The notes under the pieces were generated by a model. The model was not told the origin of the DNA, did no database searches, and was given only the letters and a program-made list of their open reading frames with translations. From positions 146,639,596-146,703,595 of the forward strand of contig OZ038381.1 in NCBI GenBank assembly GCA_964036045.1: 64,000 nt of DNA. Direction: 5' to 3'. Below, in pieces: positions 11,293 through 21,376 of the stretch (position 1 is the first letter of the stretch; every line of letters starts with the position of its first letter). Source of the stretch: Eutreptiella sp. 'Long Island Sound 2002' (taxonomy: Eukaryota > Euglenozoa > Euglenophyceae > Eutreptiales > Eutreptiaceae). A program made the translations under genes and the position numbers.

Positions 11293-11790
11293 TCATGTTC
11301 GAAATTCTCCACATCCAGGTTTACCCGTGAACCTCTTGACCAGTTTGTTCAGGCGCTCGACGCGGCGTCCCAAAATCTCCTGCGAAGGAGCACGTTGGAC
11401 TACGACCTGGGGTAGTGGTTCGAAGGTAGGCTGCTGTGGGAGTGGTTGTTGTGGAGGGTAAGGTTGGTTCGAATTCGCAGAAGACGGTGGTTGTGGTTGT
11501 GGAAACTGGATGTTGTTCGGAGGTGGTGGACTCGAAGTTCGTATAAATTCGTTGAGAAGAGCATAACATTGTGACAATTCATGTTCTACGCGTCGAAGTT
11601 CATTTGCAGCAGCTTGAGTTGCATTTTCCGTCGAGGACTGCAAGGTATCGATGCGCTGGCCAGTTGCTGCTGTAGCACTTGCTGCTGTTGCCTGCAATAC
11701 ATCGATGCGTTGTTCCAATTGGATAACTTTGGCTTGAGTATCTGCAAGCTTCTGCGAACAGCTGTGAAGATCACGAGAGAGAAATGGAAA
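11293..11790 (-). pseudogene. Gag N-terminal coiled-coil region (gypsy)
   Basis: The frame is open from about 11790 and reads SQKLADTQAKVIQLEQRID, then heptad-like A/T/Q/E text, then a Pro/Gln-rich linker (PPPPNNIQFPQPQ), ending KRFTGKPGCGEFRT before TGA. FTGKPG is the usual start of a gypsy gag capsid domain (F-x-G). No ATG lies near the start; sequence to the right has stops. Confidence 0.65.
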
Positions 11791-12120
11791 CCACTCGCTT
11801 TCTCAACTAGCGATGCGCTCTGCGATGAACTTCTCTAACGAAGTCGAAAATTCGTGATGCAAGGGTGAATCACTTCGAAACAAACTGTCTCTGATGAAAT
11901 GCAGCATAGCTGCATCGTCGAAGGGCCGCTCCATTGTAGATCGGAGTCCAAATCAAGTTGACGGCGTTGCGGCGTCGAAGATTGATCTCGAAGATTGATC
12001 TCAAATCCTCCCCGCCACCTAGCTGGCTACCACTTGTTGTGGTTTGTTCCTTGGGAACTTGACTGTGCCTCTTTGTTTCTCGAAAATCCCAAAATACGAG
12101 AAAACCTCTTCTGCGCAGGA

Positions 12121-12138
12121 TCTTTAGACGGGGCACCA
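12121..12138 (-). other. Candidate tRNA primer binding site
   Basis: Read on the minus strand, TGGTGCCCCGTCTAAAGA begins with TGG, as expected for pairing with a tRNA CCA end, and lies about 350 bp upstream of the first gag-like text. The LTR that should precede it could not be delimited, and I could not match the tRNA. Confidence 0.35.
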
Positions 12139-12459
12139 ATAATAACACAATCTCTAAGACATAAACCCTGTTCAAAGATCGAAGTATCTTACAGCGCTCA
12201 TTCACAGTTGGCATTCGATGCTTCTTTATTATTCACAGACTGCAGTGCGATTGCGACTGCGACTTGCGACTTGCGCGCTGCTGCGCTGCTGCTGTTCGAA
12301 GCCATAACACGGCAGCAGCACCTGCACACATAAATGGACAGATTGTGTGGAAAGGACAGGTGCGACACATGGCAGAGATGCATGGGGAGTGAGGGGGAGA
12401 GGCAGGGAGGGGCCGGGAGGGGGTCCAGGCCCAGCGCAGCTGCAGAGTAAAACACACAG

Positions 12460-13806
12460 TCATTCCAAGAGGATTTCATTCTCCGTGTGTAGACGTTTCT
12501 GTGTATGTTTGTGTGTGTGTGTGTCGGAGTTCTGCGTGTGCGTATATATGTAGTAGGATTCGGTGTATAACTGCGTGTTTCTGTTTGCAGGATATGCTTT
12601 GGGAGCCAGGGTAGTGAAAGGTAACCTTTCACCCTGCACTTCTTCAACAAGGTCCGGCACCATCGCTTTGATGACCAAAACGGTGGAACCACCCATTTCT
12701 GCCTCCATAAGGCCAGACGAAGTCTTTCCTTTTTCATTACTTCGCGGAGTACGACTGGACACTTCCAGCGGGGTATGGCTGGGACGGCGACGGACCACTG
12801 CAGCACGCGGCTGATGGAGGTGTTCCCCTCCTTCACAGGCGATTCGCATTAAAGATCCATGATGCTTGAGGCTCTCCGTGAAGTGTTCAAAAAAATAATG
12901 GAGAACCACTCCGAACCCCTTCTTGCTCAGCCCAATCTTGTGATGCAGCATGTGGGCTTCACGCGCCATGTCATCACGCCGCTCAATCTCGGTGGGGTGC
13001 CATGCGATAATTTGTAACATCAGCTTTCTCATTAACGTCAAGTACCTCGCAAACGGATCATGAATCACTTCGGCGCCATTGCGAACAACCACTTGTCTCA
13101 GAAGAATCTGGATCTCTGTCCAGAACTTATCGTTGTAAATGGTTTCTTTCGTGAGATTGTTCGCCGGGCTCCAATCATTTTTTCCGCAGGCCTCCGTCAT
13201 TGGCGGATAGTACGGGCAGCGGGTGAAGTGGCATGCATAAATCTCTCTCAAGCGGATGCAGTATGATCCTGGCAAATTTTTGCCGCACCATATGTGGAGG
13301 GGGTGCACAATTTCATTTGCCAGCGCATGGTTGTTGGCGTGCACTGGTTCGTAGGAGAAGTTTTCCCTCCTCTTGATGAGGCGTAATATAGGGAGTAACT
13401 TGCTGGGATACCCCAGAAAATCGCGTAGAGGTTGTCGCACATGTTTGGGGAAGCGAAAATCATCCTTTACTCCCCAACATTCAACGCAGCACATCTGGGC
13501 CGTCGGTGGGGGTACATTTGCAAAACTGCGAAGGGCCTGCCAGTCCAGACTAATGCACAGCTCCATCGGACCTCCTTTCCACCCTGTTTGCAATACCACC
13601 TCAAGGGCTGTGATGAGATCAAATTCCGTCATTACTGCAAATGTAGTAATGTGGTCGTCCTTTCCAAGATACCGGGCGATCGGCAGTTGCAGCCCAAGCT
13701 GATGCGGTGAACGAGGTAGGTAGGTAGGTATCTTCGGGAGCTCGGGATGCCTCCTTTGACGGTGCAGGAAGAAGGTCTTACCAAGGGGACGTCCTGTCTC
13801 TCCCAC
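12460..13806 (-). CDS. ORF with duplicated domain, copy 1 (chimeric ends)
   Basis: About 448 codons open on the minus strand, without a clear ATG. The middle (13715 to 12862) is nearly identical to part of the 578-aa ORF at 21919-23655. Both outer parts differ: the N-terminal part comes from a GGTA simple repeat, the C-terminal part ends in a GT microsatellite. It looks like a transduplicated gene fragment rather than an intact gene. Its core contains LDWQALRSF...CCVECWG, discussed under the second copy. Confidence 0.45.
   Translation of the reverse strand: MGETGRPLGKTFFLHRQRRHPELPKIPTYLPRSPHQLGLQLPIARYLGKDDHITTFAVMTEFDLITALEVVLQTGWKGGPMELCISLDWQALRSFANVPPPTAQMCCVECWGVKDDFRFPKHVRQPLRDFLGYPSKLLPILRLIKRRENFSYEPVHANNHALANEIVHPLHIWCGKNLPGSYCIRLREIYACHFTRCPYYPPMTEACGKNDWSPANNLTKETIYNDKFWTEIQILLRQVVVRNGAEVIHDPFARYLTLMRKLMLQIIAWHPTEIERRDDMAREAHMLHHKIGLSKKGFGVVLHYFFEHFTESLKHHGSLMRIACEGGEHLHQPRAAVVRRRPSHTPLEVSSRTPRSNEKGKTSSGLMEAEMGGSTVLVIKAMVPDLVEEVQGERLPFTTLAPKAYPANRNTQLYTESYYIYTHTQNSDTHTHKHTQKRLHTENEILLE
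12500..12530. repeat. GT microsatellite
   Basis: Short (GT)n tract with interruptions inside the 3' part of the chimeric ORF. Confidence 0.8.
12862..13715 (-). repeat. 854-bp duplicated segment, copy 1
   Basis: Direct-orientation duplicate of 22303-23156 at a constant offset of 9441 bp with no indels. By eye only two substitutions differ, near 13457 and 13463. Similarity stops abruptly at both ends. Confidence 0.9.
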
Positions 13807-14290
13807 TGCCCTATGTTAGGTGCCTCTTGAGCCGCTCCCGCATGTGCTTGGGAAGGCATTGTCGCGGCCACCCGGTCCATGTGTCCCAGGTGGGAGGGTG
13901 TCCCCACATGTGTCCATGAGTAGGGCCACATGCCCCCTCCTTCGGGCGGCAGCTCTGGGGGCTGCCCAGCCGTGTGGAGTATCTCTCGCCACAAGGGGTA
14001 TTGCTCCCGCTTGTCTACGGTACGACCGCCTCACCCTTGTGGCTTGAGTTGCGGGGCCGCTCCGCTTGGCAGGCGACCCCCTCCTGGACTGTGTACCGGC
14101 TCGCCTGTCACCGGTTGCATCCATGGCTCCGGGTGACGTTTGCCATGGTCCCCGATGCAGCCTGGCCGGGCTCGGACCAGCAGCATTGGAGTACCGCTCC
14201 TGCCACTGACCCGGTGGGTCGGCTGGGTCGCCCCAGTGTGTCCGACCCATGGGGTGTTGGTTCTTTCCTGTCCCCCGACCGCCCTACGTG
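13716..14290. other. GC-rich spacer before the minisatellite
   Basis: Begins with four GGTA units, then non-repeated GC-rich sequence leading into the satellite. I see no supported gene; open frames here are extensions of the stop-free satellite frames. Confidence 0.5.
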
Positions 14291-15582
14291 TGTGCGGTGT
14301 CCTGGGCCACTTGGCTCCTGTTCACCGGTGTGCCCGCTCGGTGTGTTGTGTCGGGTGTGCGGCGTCCTGGGCCTCCTGGCTCCTGTTCACCGGTGTGCCC
14401 GCTCGGTGTGGTGTGTTGCGTGTGCGGTGTCCTGGGCCTCCCGGCTCCTGTTCACCGGTGCGCCCGCTCGGTGTGTTGTGTTGTGTGTGCGGTGTCCTGG
14501 GCCTCCCGGCTCCTGTTCACCGGTGTGCCCGCTCGGTGTGTTGTGTTGCGTGTGCGGTGTCCTGGGCCTCCCGGCTCCTGTTCACCGGTGTGCCCGCTCG
14601 GTGTGTTGTGTTGCGTGTGCGGTGTCCTGGGCCTCCCGGCTCCTGTTCACCGGTGCGCCCGCTCGGTGTGTTGTGTTGCGTGTGCGGTGTCCTGGGCCTC
14701 CCGGCTTCTGTTCACCGGTGTGCCCGCTCGGTGTGTTGTGTTGCGTGTGCGGCGTCCTGGGCCTCCTGGCTCCTGTTCACCGGTGTGCCCACTCGGTGTG
14801 TTGTGTTGCGTGTGCGGTGTCCTGGGCCTCCTGGCTCCTGTTCACCGGTGTGCCCGCTCGGTGTGTTGCGTTGCGTGTGCGGTGTCCTGGGCCTCCCGGC
14901 TCCTGTTCACCGGTGTACCCGCTCGGTGTGTTGTTTTGCGTGTGCCGTGTCCTGGGCCTCCCGGCTCCTGTTCACCGGTGTGCCTGCTCGGTGTGTTGTG
15001 TTGCGTGTGCGGTGTCCTGGGCCTCCCGGCTCCTGTTCACCGGTGCGCCCGCTCGCTGTGTTGTGTTGCGTGTGCGGTGTCCTGGGCCTCCCGGCTCCTG
15101 TTCACCTGTGCGCCCGCTCGGTGTGTTGTGTTGGGTGTGCTGTGTCCTGGGTCTCCTGGCTCCTGTTCACCGGTGTGCCCGCTCGGTGTGTTGTGTTGCG
15201 TGTGCGGTGTCCTGGGCCTCCCGGCTCCTGTTCACCGGTGCGCCCGCTCGGTGTGTTGTGTTGCGTGTGCGGTGTCCTGGGCCTCCTGGCTCCTGTTCAC
15301 CGGTGTGCCCGCTCGGTGTGTTGTGTTGCGTGTGCGGCGTCCTGGGCCTCCTGGCTCCTGTTCACCGGTGTGCCCGCCCGGTGTGTTGTGTTGCGTGTGC
15401 GGTGTCCTGGGCCTCCTGGCTCCTGTTCACCGGTGTGCCCGCTCGGTGTGTTTTGTTGCGTGTGCGGTGTCCTGGGCCTCCCGGCTCCTGTTCACCGGTG
15501 TGCCCGCTCATTGTGTTGCGTTGCGTGTGCGGTGTCCTGGGCCTCCCGGCTCCTGTTCACCGGTGTGCCCGCTCGGTGTGTG

Positions 15583-15598
15583 TTTTTTTTTTTTTTTT
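15583..15598. repeat. T16 tract inside a satellite unit
   Basis: Homopolymer replacing TTGTGTTGC after CGGTGTGTG, the same place in the unit as three further tracts at 15919-15943, 16590-16608 and 17709-17729. Confidence 0.9.
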
Positions 15599-15918
15599 GC
15601 GTGTGCGGTGTCCTGGGTTTCCCGGCTCCTGTTCACCGGTGTGCCCGCTCGGTGTGTTGTGTTGCGTGTGCGGTGTCCTGGGCCTCCTGGCTCCTGTTCA
15701 CCGGTGTGCCCGCTCGGTGTGTTCTGTTGCGTGTGCGGCGTCCTGGGCCTCCTGGCTCCTGTTCACCGGTGTGCCCGCTCGGTGTGTTGTGTTGCGTGTG
15801 CGGTGTCCTGGGCCTCCTGGCTCCTATTCACCGGTGTGCCCGCTCGGTGTGTTGTGTTGCGTGTGCGCTGTCCTGGGCCTCCCGGCTCCTGTTCACCGGT
15901 GTGCCCGCTCGGTGTGTG

Positions 15919-15943
15919 TTTTTTTTTTTTTTTTTTTTTTTTT
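15919..15943. repeat. T25 tract inside a satellite unit
   Basis: Longest of four T homopolymers in identical register of the 65-bp unit. Confidence 0.9.
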
Positions 15944-16589
15944 GCGTGTGCGGTGTCCGGGGTTTCCCGGCTCCTGTTCACCGGTGTGCCCGCTCGGTGT
16001 GTTGTGCTGCGTGTGCGGCGTCCTGGGCCTCCTGGCTCCTGTTCACCGGTGTGCCCGCTCGGTGTGTTGTGTTGCGTGTGCGGTGTCCTGGGCCTCCTGG
16101 CTCCTGTTCACCGGTGTGCCCGCTCGGTGTGTTGTGTTGCGTGTGCGGCGTCCTGGGCCTCCTGGCTCCTGTTCACCGGTGTGCCCGCTCGTTGTGTTGT
16201 GTTGCGTGTGCGGTGTCCTGGGCCTCCTGGCTCCTGTTCACCGGTGTGCCCGCTCGTTGTGTTGTGTTGCGTGTGCGGCGTCCTGGGCCTCCTGGCTCCT
16301 GTTCACCGGTGTGCCCGCTCGGTGTGTTGTGTTGCGTGTGCGGTGTCCTGGGCCTCCCGGCTCCTGTTCACCGGTGTGCCCGCTCGGTGTGTTGTGTTGC
16401 GTGTGCGGTGTCCTGGGCCTCCTGGCTCCTGTTCACCGGTGTGCTCGCTCGGTGTGTTGTGTTGCGTGTGCGGTGTCCTGGGCCCCCGGCTCCTGTTCAC
16501 CGGTGTGCCCGCTCGGTGTGTTGCGTTGCGTGTGCGGTGTCCTGGGCCTCCCGGCTCCTGTTCACCGGTGTGCCCGCTTGGTGTGTGTG

Positions 16590-16608
16590 TTTTTTTTTTT
16601 TTTTTTTT
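16590..16608. repeat. T19 tract inside a satellite unit
   Basis: Same register as the others; flanked by units with CCGCTTGG and CCCGGTTCCCG variants also found at the 17709 tract. Confidence 0.9.
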
Positions 16609-17708
16609 GCGTTTGCGGTGTCCTGGGCCTCCCGGTTCCCGTTCACCGGTGTGCCCGCTCGGTGTGTTGTGCTGCGTGTGCGGCGTCCTGGGCCTCCTGG
16701 CTCCTGTTCACCGGTGTGCCCGCTCGGTGTGTTGTGTTGCGTGTGCGGTGTCCTGGGCCTCCTGGCTCCTGTTCACCGGTGTGCCCGCTCGGTGTGTTGT
16801 GTTGCGTGTGCGGCGTCCTGGGCCTCCTGGCTCCTGTTCACCGGTGTGCCCGCTCGTTTTGTTGTGTTGCGTGTGCGGTGTCCTGGGCCTCCTGGCTCCT
16901 GTTCATCGGTGTGCCCGCTCGTTGTGTTGTGTTGCGTGTGCGGCGTCCTGGGCCTCCTGGCTCCTGTTCACCGGTGTGCCCGCTCGGTGTGTTGTGTTGC
17001 GTGTGCGGTGTCCTGGGCCTCCCGGCTCCTGTTCACCGGTGTGCCCGCTCGGTGTGTTGTGTTGCGTGTGCAACGTCCTGGGCCTCCTGGCTCCTGTTCA
17101 CCGGTGTGCCCGCTCGTTGTGTTGTGTTGCGTGCGCGGCGTCCTGGGCCTCCTGGCTCCTGTTCACCGGTGTGCCCGCTCGGTGTGTTGTGTTGCGTGTG
17201 CGGCGTCCTGGGCCTCCTGGCTCCTGTTCACCGGTGTGCCCGCTCGGTGTGTTGCGTTGCGTGTGCGGTGTCCTGGGCCTCCCGGCTCCTGTTCACCGGT
17301 GTGCCCGCTCGGTGTGTTGTGTTGCGTGTGCGGCGTCCTGGGCCTCCTGGCTCCTGTTCACCGGTGTGCCCGCTCGTTGTGTTGTGTTGCGTGTGCGGCG
17401 TCCTGGGCCTCCTGGCTCCTGTTCACCGGTGTGCCCGCTCGGTGTGTTGTGTTGCGTGTGCGGTGTCCTGGGCCTCCCGGCTCCTGTTCACCGGTGTGCC
17501 CGCTCGGTGTGTTGTGTTGCGTGTGCGGTGTCCTGGGCCTCCTGGCTCCTGTTCACCGGTGTGCTCGCTCGGTGTGTTGTGTTGCGTGTGCGGTGTCCTG
17601 GGCCCCCCGGCTCCTGTTCACCGGTGTGCCCGCTCGGTGTGTTGCGTTGCGTGTGCGGTGTCCTGGGCCTCCCGGCTCCTGTTCACCGGTGTGCCCGCTT
17701 GGTGTGTG

Positions 17709-17729
17709 TTTTTTTTTTTTTTTTTTTTT
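17709..17729. repeat. T21 tract inside a satellite unit
   Basis: Shares neighbouring variant bases with the tract at 16590, about 1119 bp away (roughly 17 units), suggesting a copied block. Confidence 0.9.
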
Positions 17730-18860
17730 GCGTTTGCGGTGTCCTGGGCCTCCCGGTTCCCGTTCACCGGTGTGCCCGCTCTGTGTGTTGTGCTGCGTGT
17801 GCGGCGTCCTGGGCCTCCTGGCTCCTGTTCACCGGTGTGCCCGCTCGGTGTGTTGTGTTGCGTGTGCGGTGTCCTGGGCCTCCTGGCTCCTGTTCACCGG
17901 TGTGCCCGCTCGGTGTGTTGTGTTGCGTGTGCGGCGTCCTGGGCCTCCTGGCTCCTGTTCACCGGTGTGCCCGCTCGTTGTGTTGTGTTGCCTGTGCGGT
18001 GTCCTGGGCCTCCTGGCTCCTGTTCACCGGTGTGCCCGCTCGTTGTGTTGTGTTGCGTGTGCGGCGTCCTGGGCCTCCTGGCTCCTGTTCACCGGTGTGC
18101 CCGCTCGGTGTGTTGTGTTGCGTGCGCGGTGTCCTGGGCCTCCTGGCTCCTGTTCACCGGTGTGCCCGCTCGGTGTGTTGTGTTGCGTGCGCGGTGTCCT
18201 GGGCCTCCCGGCTCCTGTTCTCCGGTGTGCCCGCTCTTTTTGTTGCGTTGCGTGTGCGGTGTCCTGGGCCTCCCGGCTCCTGTTCACCGGTGTGCCCGCT
18301 CGTTGTGTTGTGTTGCGTGTGCGGCGTCCTGGGCCTCCTGGCTCCTGTTCACCGGTGTGCCCGCTCGTTGTGTTGTGTTGCGTGCGCGGCGTCCTGGGCC
18401 TCCTGGCTCCTGTTCACCGGTGTGCCCGCTCGGTGTGTTGTGTTGCGTGTGCGGCGTCCTGGGCCTCCTGGCTCCTGTTCACCGGTGTGCCCGCTCGGTG
18501 TGTTGCGTTGCGTGTGCGGTGTCCTGGGCCTCCCGGCTCCTGTTCACCGGTGTGCCCGCTCGGTGTGTTGTGTTGCGTGTGCGGCGTCCTGGGCCTCCTG
18601 GCTCCTGTTAACCGGTGTGCCCGCTCGTTGTGTTGTGTTGCGTGTGCGGCGTCCTGGGCCTCCTGGCTCCTGTTCACCGGTGTGCCCGCTCGGTGCGTTC
18701 TGTTGCGTGTGCGGCGTCCTGGGCCTCCTGGCTCCTGTTCACCGGTGTGCCCGCTCGGTGTGTTGTGTTGCGTGTGCGGCGTCCTGGGCCTCCTGGCTCC
18801 TGTTCACCGGTGTGCACGCTCGGTGTGTTGTGTTGCTGTGCGGGGCGTCGCTGCGGGGCG

Positions 18861-19020
18861 CTCACACGTCCATCCGGACGGCGGCTGGCGTAGCCGGCAG
18901 GGGCTGGGTACCCTCCGGGCGCACACACGTCCATCCGGACGGCGGCTGTTCGTAGCCGGCAGAGGCTGGGTACCCTCCGGGCGCGCACTCGTCCATCCGG
19001 ACGGCGGCTGGCGTGCGTGT
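18861..19020. repeat. 61-62-bp tandem repeat, about 2.5 copies
   Basis: CGTCCATCCGGACGGCGGCT recurs at 18867, 18928 and 18990, separated by GTAGCCGGCAGGGGCTGGGT-type text. It abuts the 65-bp satellite. TCCATCCGGA is close to palindromic. Confidence 0.85.
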
Positions 19021-20763
19021 GCTTGCTCTTTGTGGCCGGGTCGGGCGGGCCGGCCTCCCGGGCGCGTTGTGGTGCACCTCACCTTTTCCTTTGGCCGCTT
19101 TGTCTTTCTGCTTTGCTCGGCCCCCTCCGGGCTGGGGTTGCCCCCCTCTCTCCCGCTGCCCTTGCCGTTCCTCGTTGCCTTGGCGCTGTGCTTTGGTTGT
19201 TTTTCTCGGCCTCCCGCTGCCCGGCTCTTCGTGTGCTCGCGCCTCGTTGGTGTCTCCCGCTTGGCCGTTGGCTGCTCTTTGGTGGTGTGTCCCCCCCCCC
19301 CTCCCTTTTTGTGTCTCGCGGTTTCTGGCGCTCCTGCTTGGTGCCCTGATGGTGTTTTTTTTTTTCTTCCCCTTCTTCCCTTGTGCGCCCCCGCTTTCTC
19401 TGGTTTCCGGCCCCGGGTGCCCTGGGCCTCGGCGCTGTGCGTTGTTTGCTTTGTTGGCCTTCCGCCTCTCGGCTCTCCGTGCGCTTGTCCCTCTTTCGTG
19501 CTTTCCGCCTGGCTGGTGGTTGCTCCCCGTCGGTTGCTGCCCCCCCCCGCCCCCCCTTTTTGTCTCGCGGTTTTCGTCGCTGCCGCTCGGCGCTGTGGTG
19601 TGCTGTGTTGTGCTGTGCGTCCCTGGGTGCGGTGCTGCGCCGCGCTGCTGCGCGTTGTGTCCTCTGGTGTTGTGCTGTCCTGTGCTGTGTTGTGCTCGTT
19701 GGGTGCCGCTGCTTGTTGCGCCGTGCCCTCTGGCGCTGCCCGTTGCCCTGGGGCCCTGTGCTCTGCGGCGTTGCATTTTGCGGTGCTCCCCCGTGCTGTG
19801 TGTGCTTTGTCGTGGCGCGGTGGTGCGTGCTGTTGTTCGCCGCTCTGCTTTGTGCTGTGTGTGTCCCGGGGTGCTGTGCTGTGCGTTCCCTGTCCTCTCC
19901 GCTCTGTGTGGTGCTGTGCTTCGCTGTGCTGGTGCGCTTGCGTTGTGCTGCTCGTGTGGTGCGTGCTGTTGCTGGTGCCTGGTGCTGTGGTGTGCCGTGG
20001 TGCGGTGCTGGGTCTGGTGGCCCGTGGTTGTCTGCTGGTGGCGTGTTTCGGTGTCGGTGTCCCTGTCTGGCCGCGTGGTCTGTTGCCCTGTGGTTGGTGT
20101 GGTTTGGTGTGGTGCCCTGCTTTCCTGTGTCGTGTTCTGTGGTGCTGTGCTGTCGCGTGGTGCTGTGCTGTTGTGCTCTGCTGTCGTGTTGCGGTGCTGT
20201 TGGGGCTTGCTTTGCCCTCCTGTGGGCTGTCCTGCTGTGCTGTGTTGTGCTGTTGGTTGGCTGTGCTGTTTTTTGCCCGGTGGTGGTGTCTTTGTGCTGT
20301 GGTGCTCTTTTCCTCGTGCTGTGCGTTCCCTGTCTACTCCGCTCTGTGCGCTGCGGTGCCTTGTTGTGCTGGCTGTGGTGCCCCGCTTCCCTGTGTCGTG
20401 TGCTGTGGCGCTGTGCTGTCGTGTGGTGCTGTGCTGTCGTGCTCTGCTGTCGGTTTGCGGTGCTGCTTGTGTTTGCTTTGCCCTCCTGCGGCCCGTCGTG
20501 CGTTGTTGGTGCCTCGTGCTGTGGCGTGTCCCTGTGCGTTGTGGTGTCTCCCTGGGCGTTCTGCGGTGTGGTGGTGCTGCTCTGGGTGTCGTGGTGTCTT
20601 GCTGTGCTGCGCGTTGTCCTGTGGTGTCCTGCGCCCTGTGCCGTGTCCTGCGGTGCCGTGCTGCCCTGCGGTGCTGTGCTGGTTTGCTGTGCTGTGCGGT
20701 TGTCTGCGCTGCTGGTGTTTGTTTTTCCTTTTGTCCTCTTTTCCTTTGCGTGGGTGTGGTTGT
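19021..20763. repeat. Adenine-free, G/T/C-only low-complexity region
   Basis: By hand count the plus strand has only three A residues between 19082 and 20763 (near 19349, 19775 and 20336). GCTGTGCTGT-type text dominates the right half. Imperfect internal duplications are visible: about 267 bp apart (20112 and 20378) and 440 bp apart (19878 and 20318). Because all stop codons contain A, the plus frames are open here by composition. No protein similarity is recognisable. Confidence 0.9.
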
Positions 20764-21376
20764 ACCTACTTGAAAAACCGCTGCAAAATTTCGTAAAATT
20801 TTTTTTTTTTTGAAAATAAAAAAAAATTATACACGAACCAACACACTCGCGTGCAGCAAGACCATGTACGATGCCGTGCCTTACGTGTTACCCGTCGTTC
20901 TTGCTGTTCTTGGCCTTGTACTTGTGCGTGGCGTCGTGGAGCGTGTTGTTGTCCATTGCTAAGGGTTGACCGCGTTCCCCCAGGGCCGCCGCCTAAGCTG
21001 CAGGGCAAGGGGAGTGATGGGCACGAGGGGAGGAAGGGAGGTGCATGGAGAAGAGGAAGAAAAAGGCGGCTGGGCGCGACGTGAGGGGTCGTGGCGCGTT
21101 ATGAAAAATTTTCGAGTTTTACGCGCTGCTCGCGACGCGTTTTTCTTTGCGCCTATAGCGAGTTAGACGACGGCAGGGACGGCGTTGGGGTCCTACATGC
21201 GTTACGGTGCTTACGGCGTTAACTATTCACCTATTTCACGTCGAAAAGTTTTTCGTCGCGTTTTTACGCGTTTCGCAGCGCGCTTTTTGGCCCAAGCATT
21301 TTTTATGCTAATTAGCTTTATTTTCAGCTATTCAGAAACGTTTTTCGTCGTGTTTTATCTATCTTTTTATTCTATT
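20764..21376. other. A+T-richer spacer after the adenine-free block
   Basis: Normal base use returns abruptly, with T and A runs at about 20800-20830. No gene or repeat is supported. Short open frames on both strands have no recognisable content. Confidence 0.5.

Larger units (their letters stand above)
4932..12138 (-). mobile_element. Degenerate Ty3/gypsy retrotransposon
   Basis: Minus-strand order is gag with CCHC knuckle, protease, RT, RNase H, integrase zinc-binding domain, integrase core. RNase H before integrase is the Ty3/gypsy order. The copy is broken by stops (11293, 5613), a frameshift near 8160, a roughly 300-bp interruption between RNase H and integrase (6627-6942), and about 900 bp of C-tract repeats between gag and protease. 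A candidate primer binding site lies at 12121-12138. No intact LTR pair was found. Confidence 0.85.
14291..18838. repeat. 65-bp minisatellite, about 70 tandem copies
   Basis: The unit contains GTCCTGGGCCTCCCGGCTCC, then TGTTCACCGGTGTGCCCGCT, then CGGTGTGTTGTGTTGCGTGT and GCGGT (65 nt). Units differ mainly at T/C in GCCTCC[C/T]GG, GGTGTCC versus GGCGTCC, and GCTCG[G/T]TG. The plus strand carries about one A per unit and no stop triplet in any phase. All three plus frames are therefore open across the array, and because 65 is not a multiple of 3 each frame cycles through the same 65-residue Cys-rich text. I regard the long ORFs as a consequence of composition, not genes. Confidence 0.95.

Noticed and set aside
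12198-12836. 212-codon minus-strand ORF beside the duplicated segment
   Set aside because: Overlaps the chimeric ORF in another phase, runs through a GT microsatellite and ends in retrotransposon flank; no protein-like content.
14291-18838. CRISPR-like array
   Set aside because: Units are contiguous without unique spacers, in a eukaryotic context, with no cas genes.
15763-18988. Minus-strand ORFs of 65-104 codons in the satellite
   Set aside because: They repeat the same satellite text in the other direction and start or stop only where unit variants create codons.
13974-20813. Three overlapping plus-strand ORFs of 1545, 1568 and 2218 codons
   Set aside because: They lie on a 65-bp satellite and an adenine-free block where stop codons cannot occur; all three frames are open at once, so openness is compositional.
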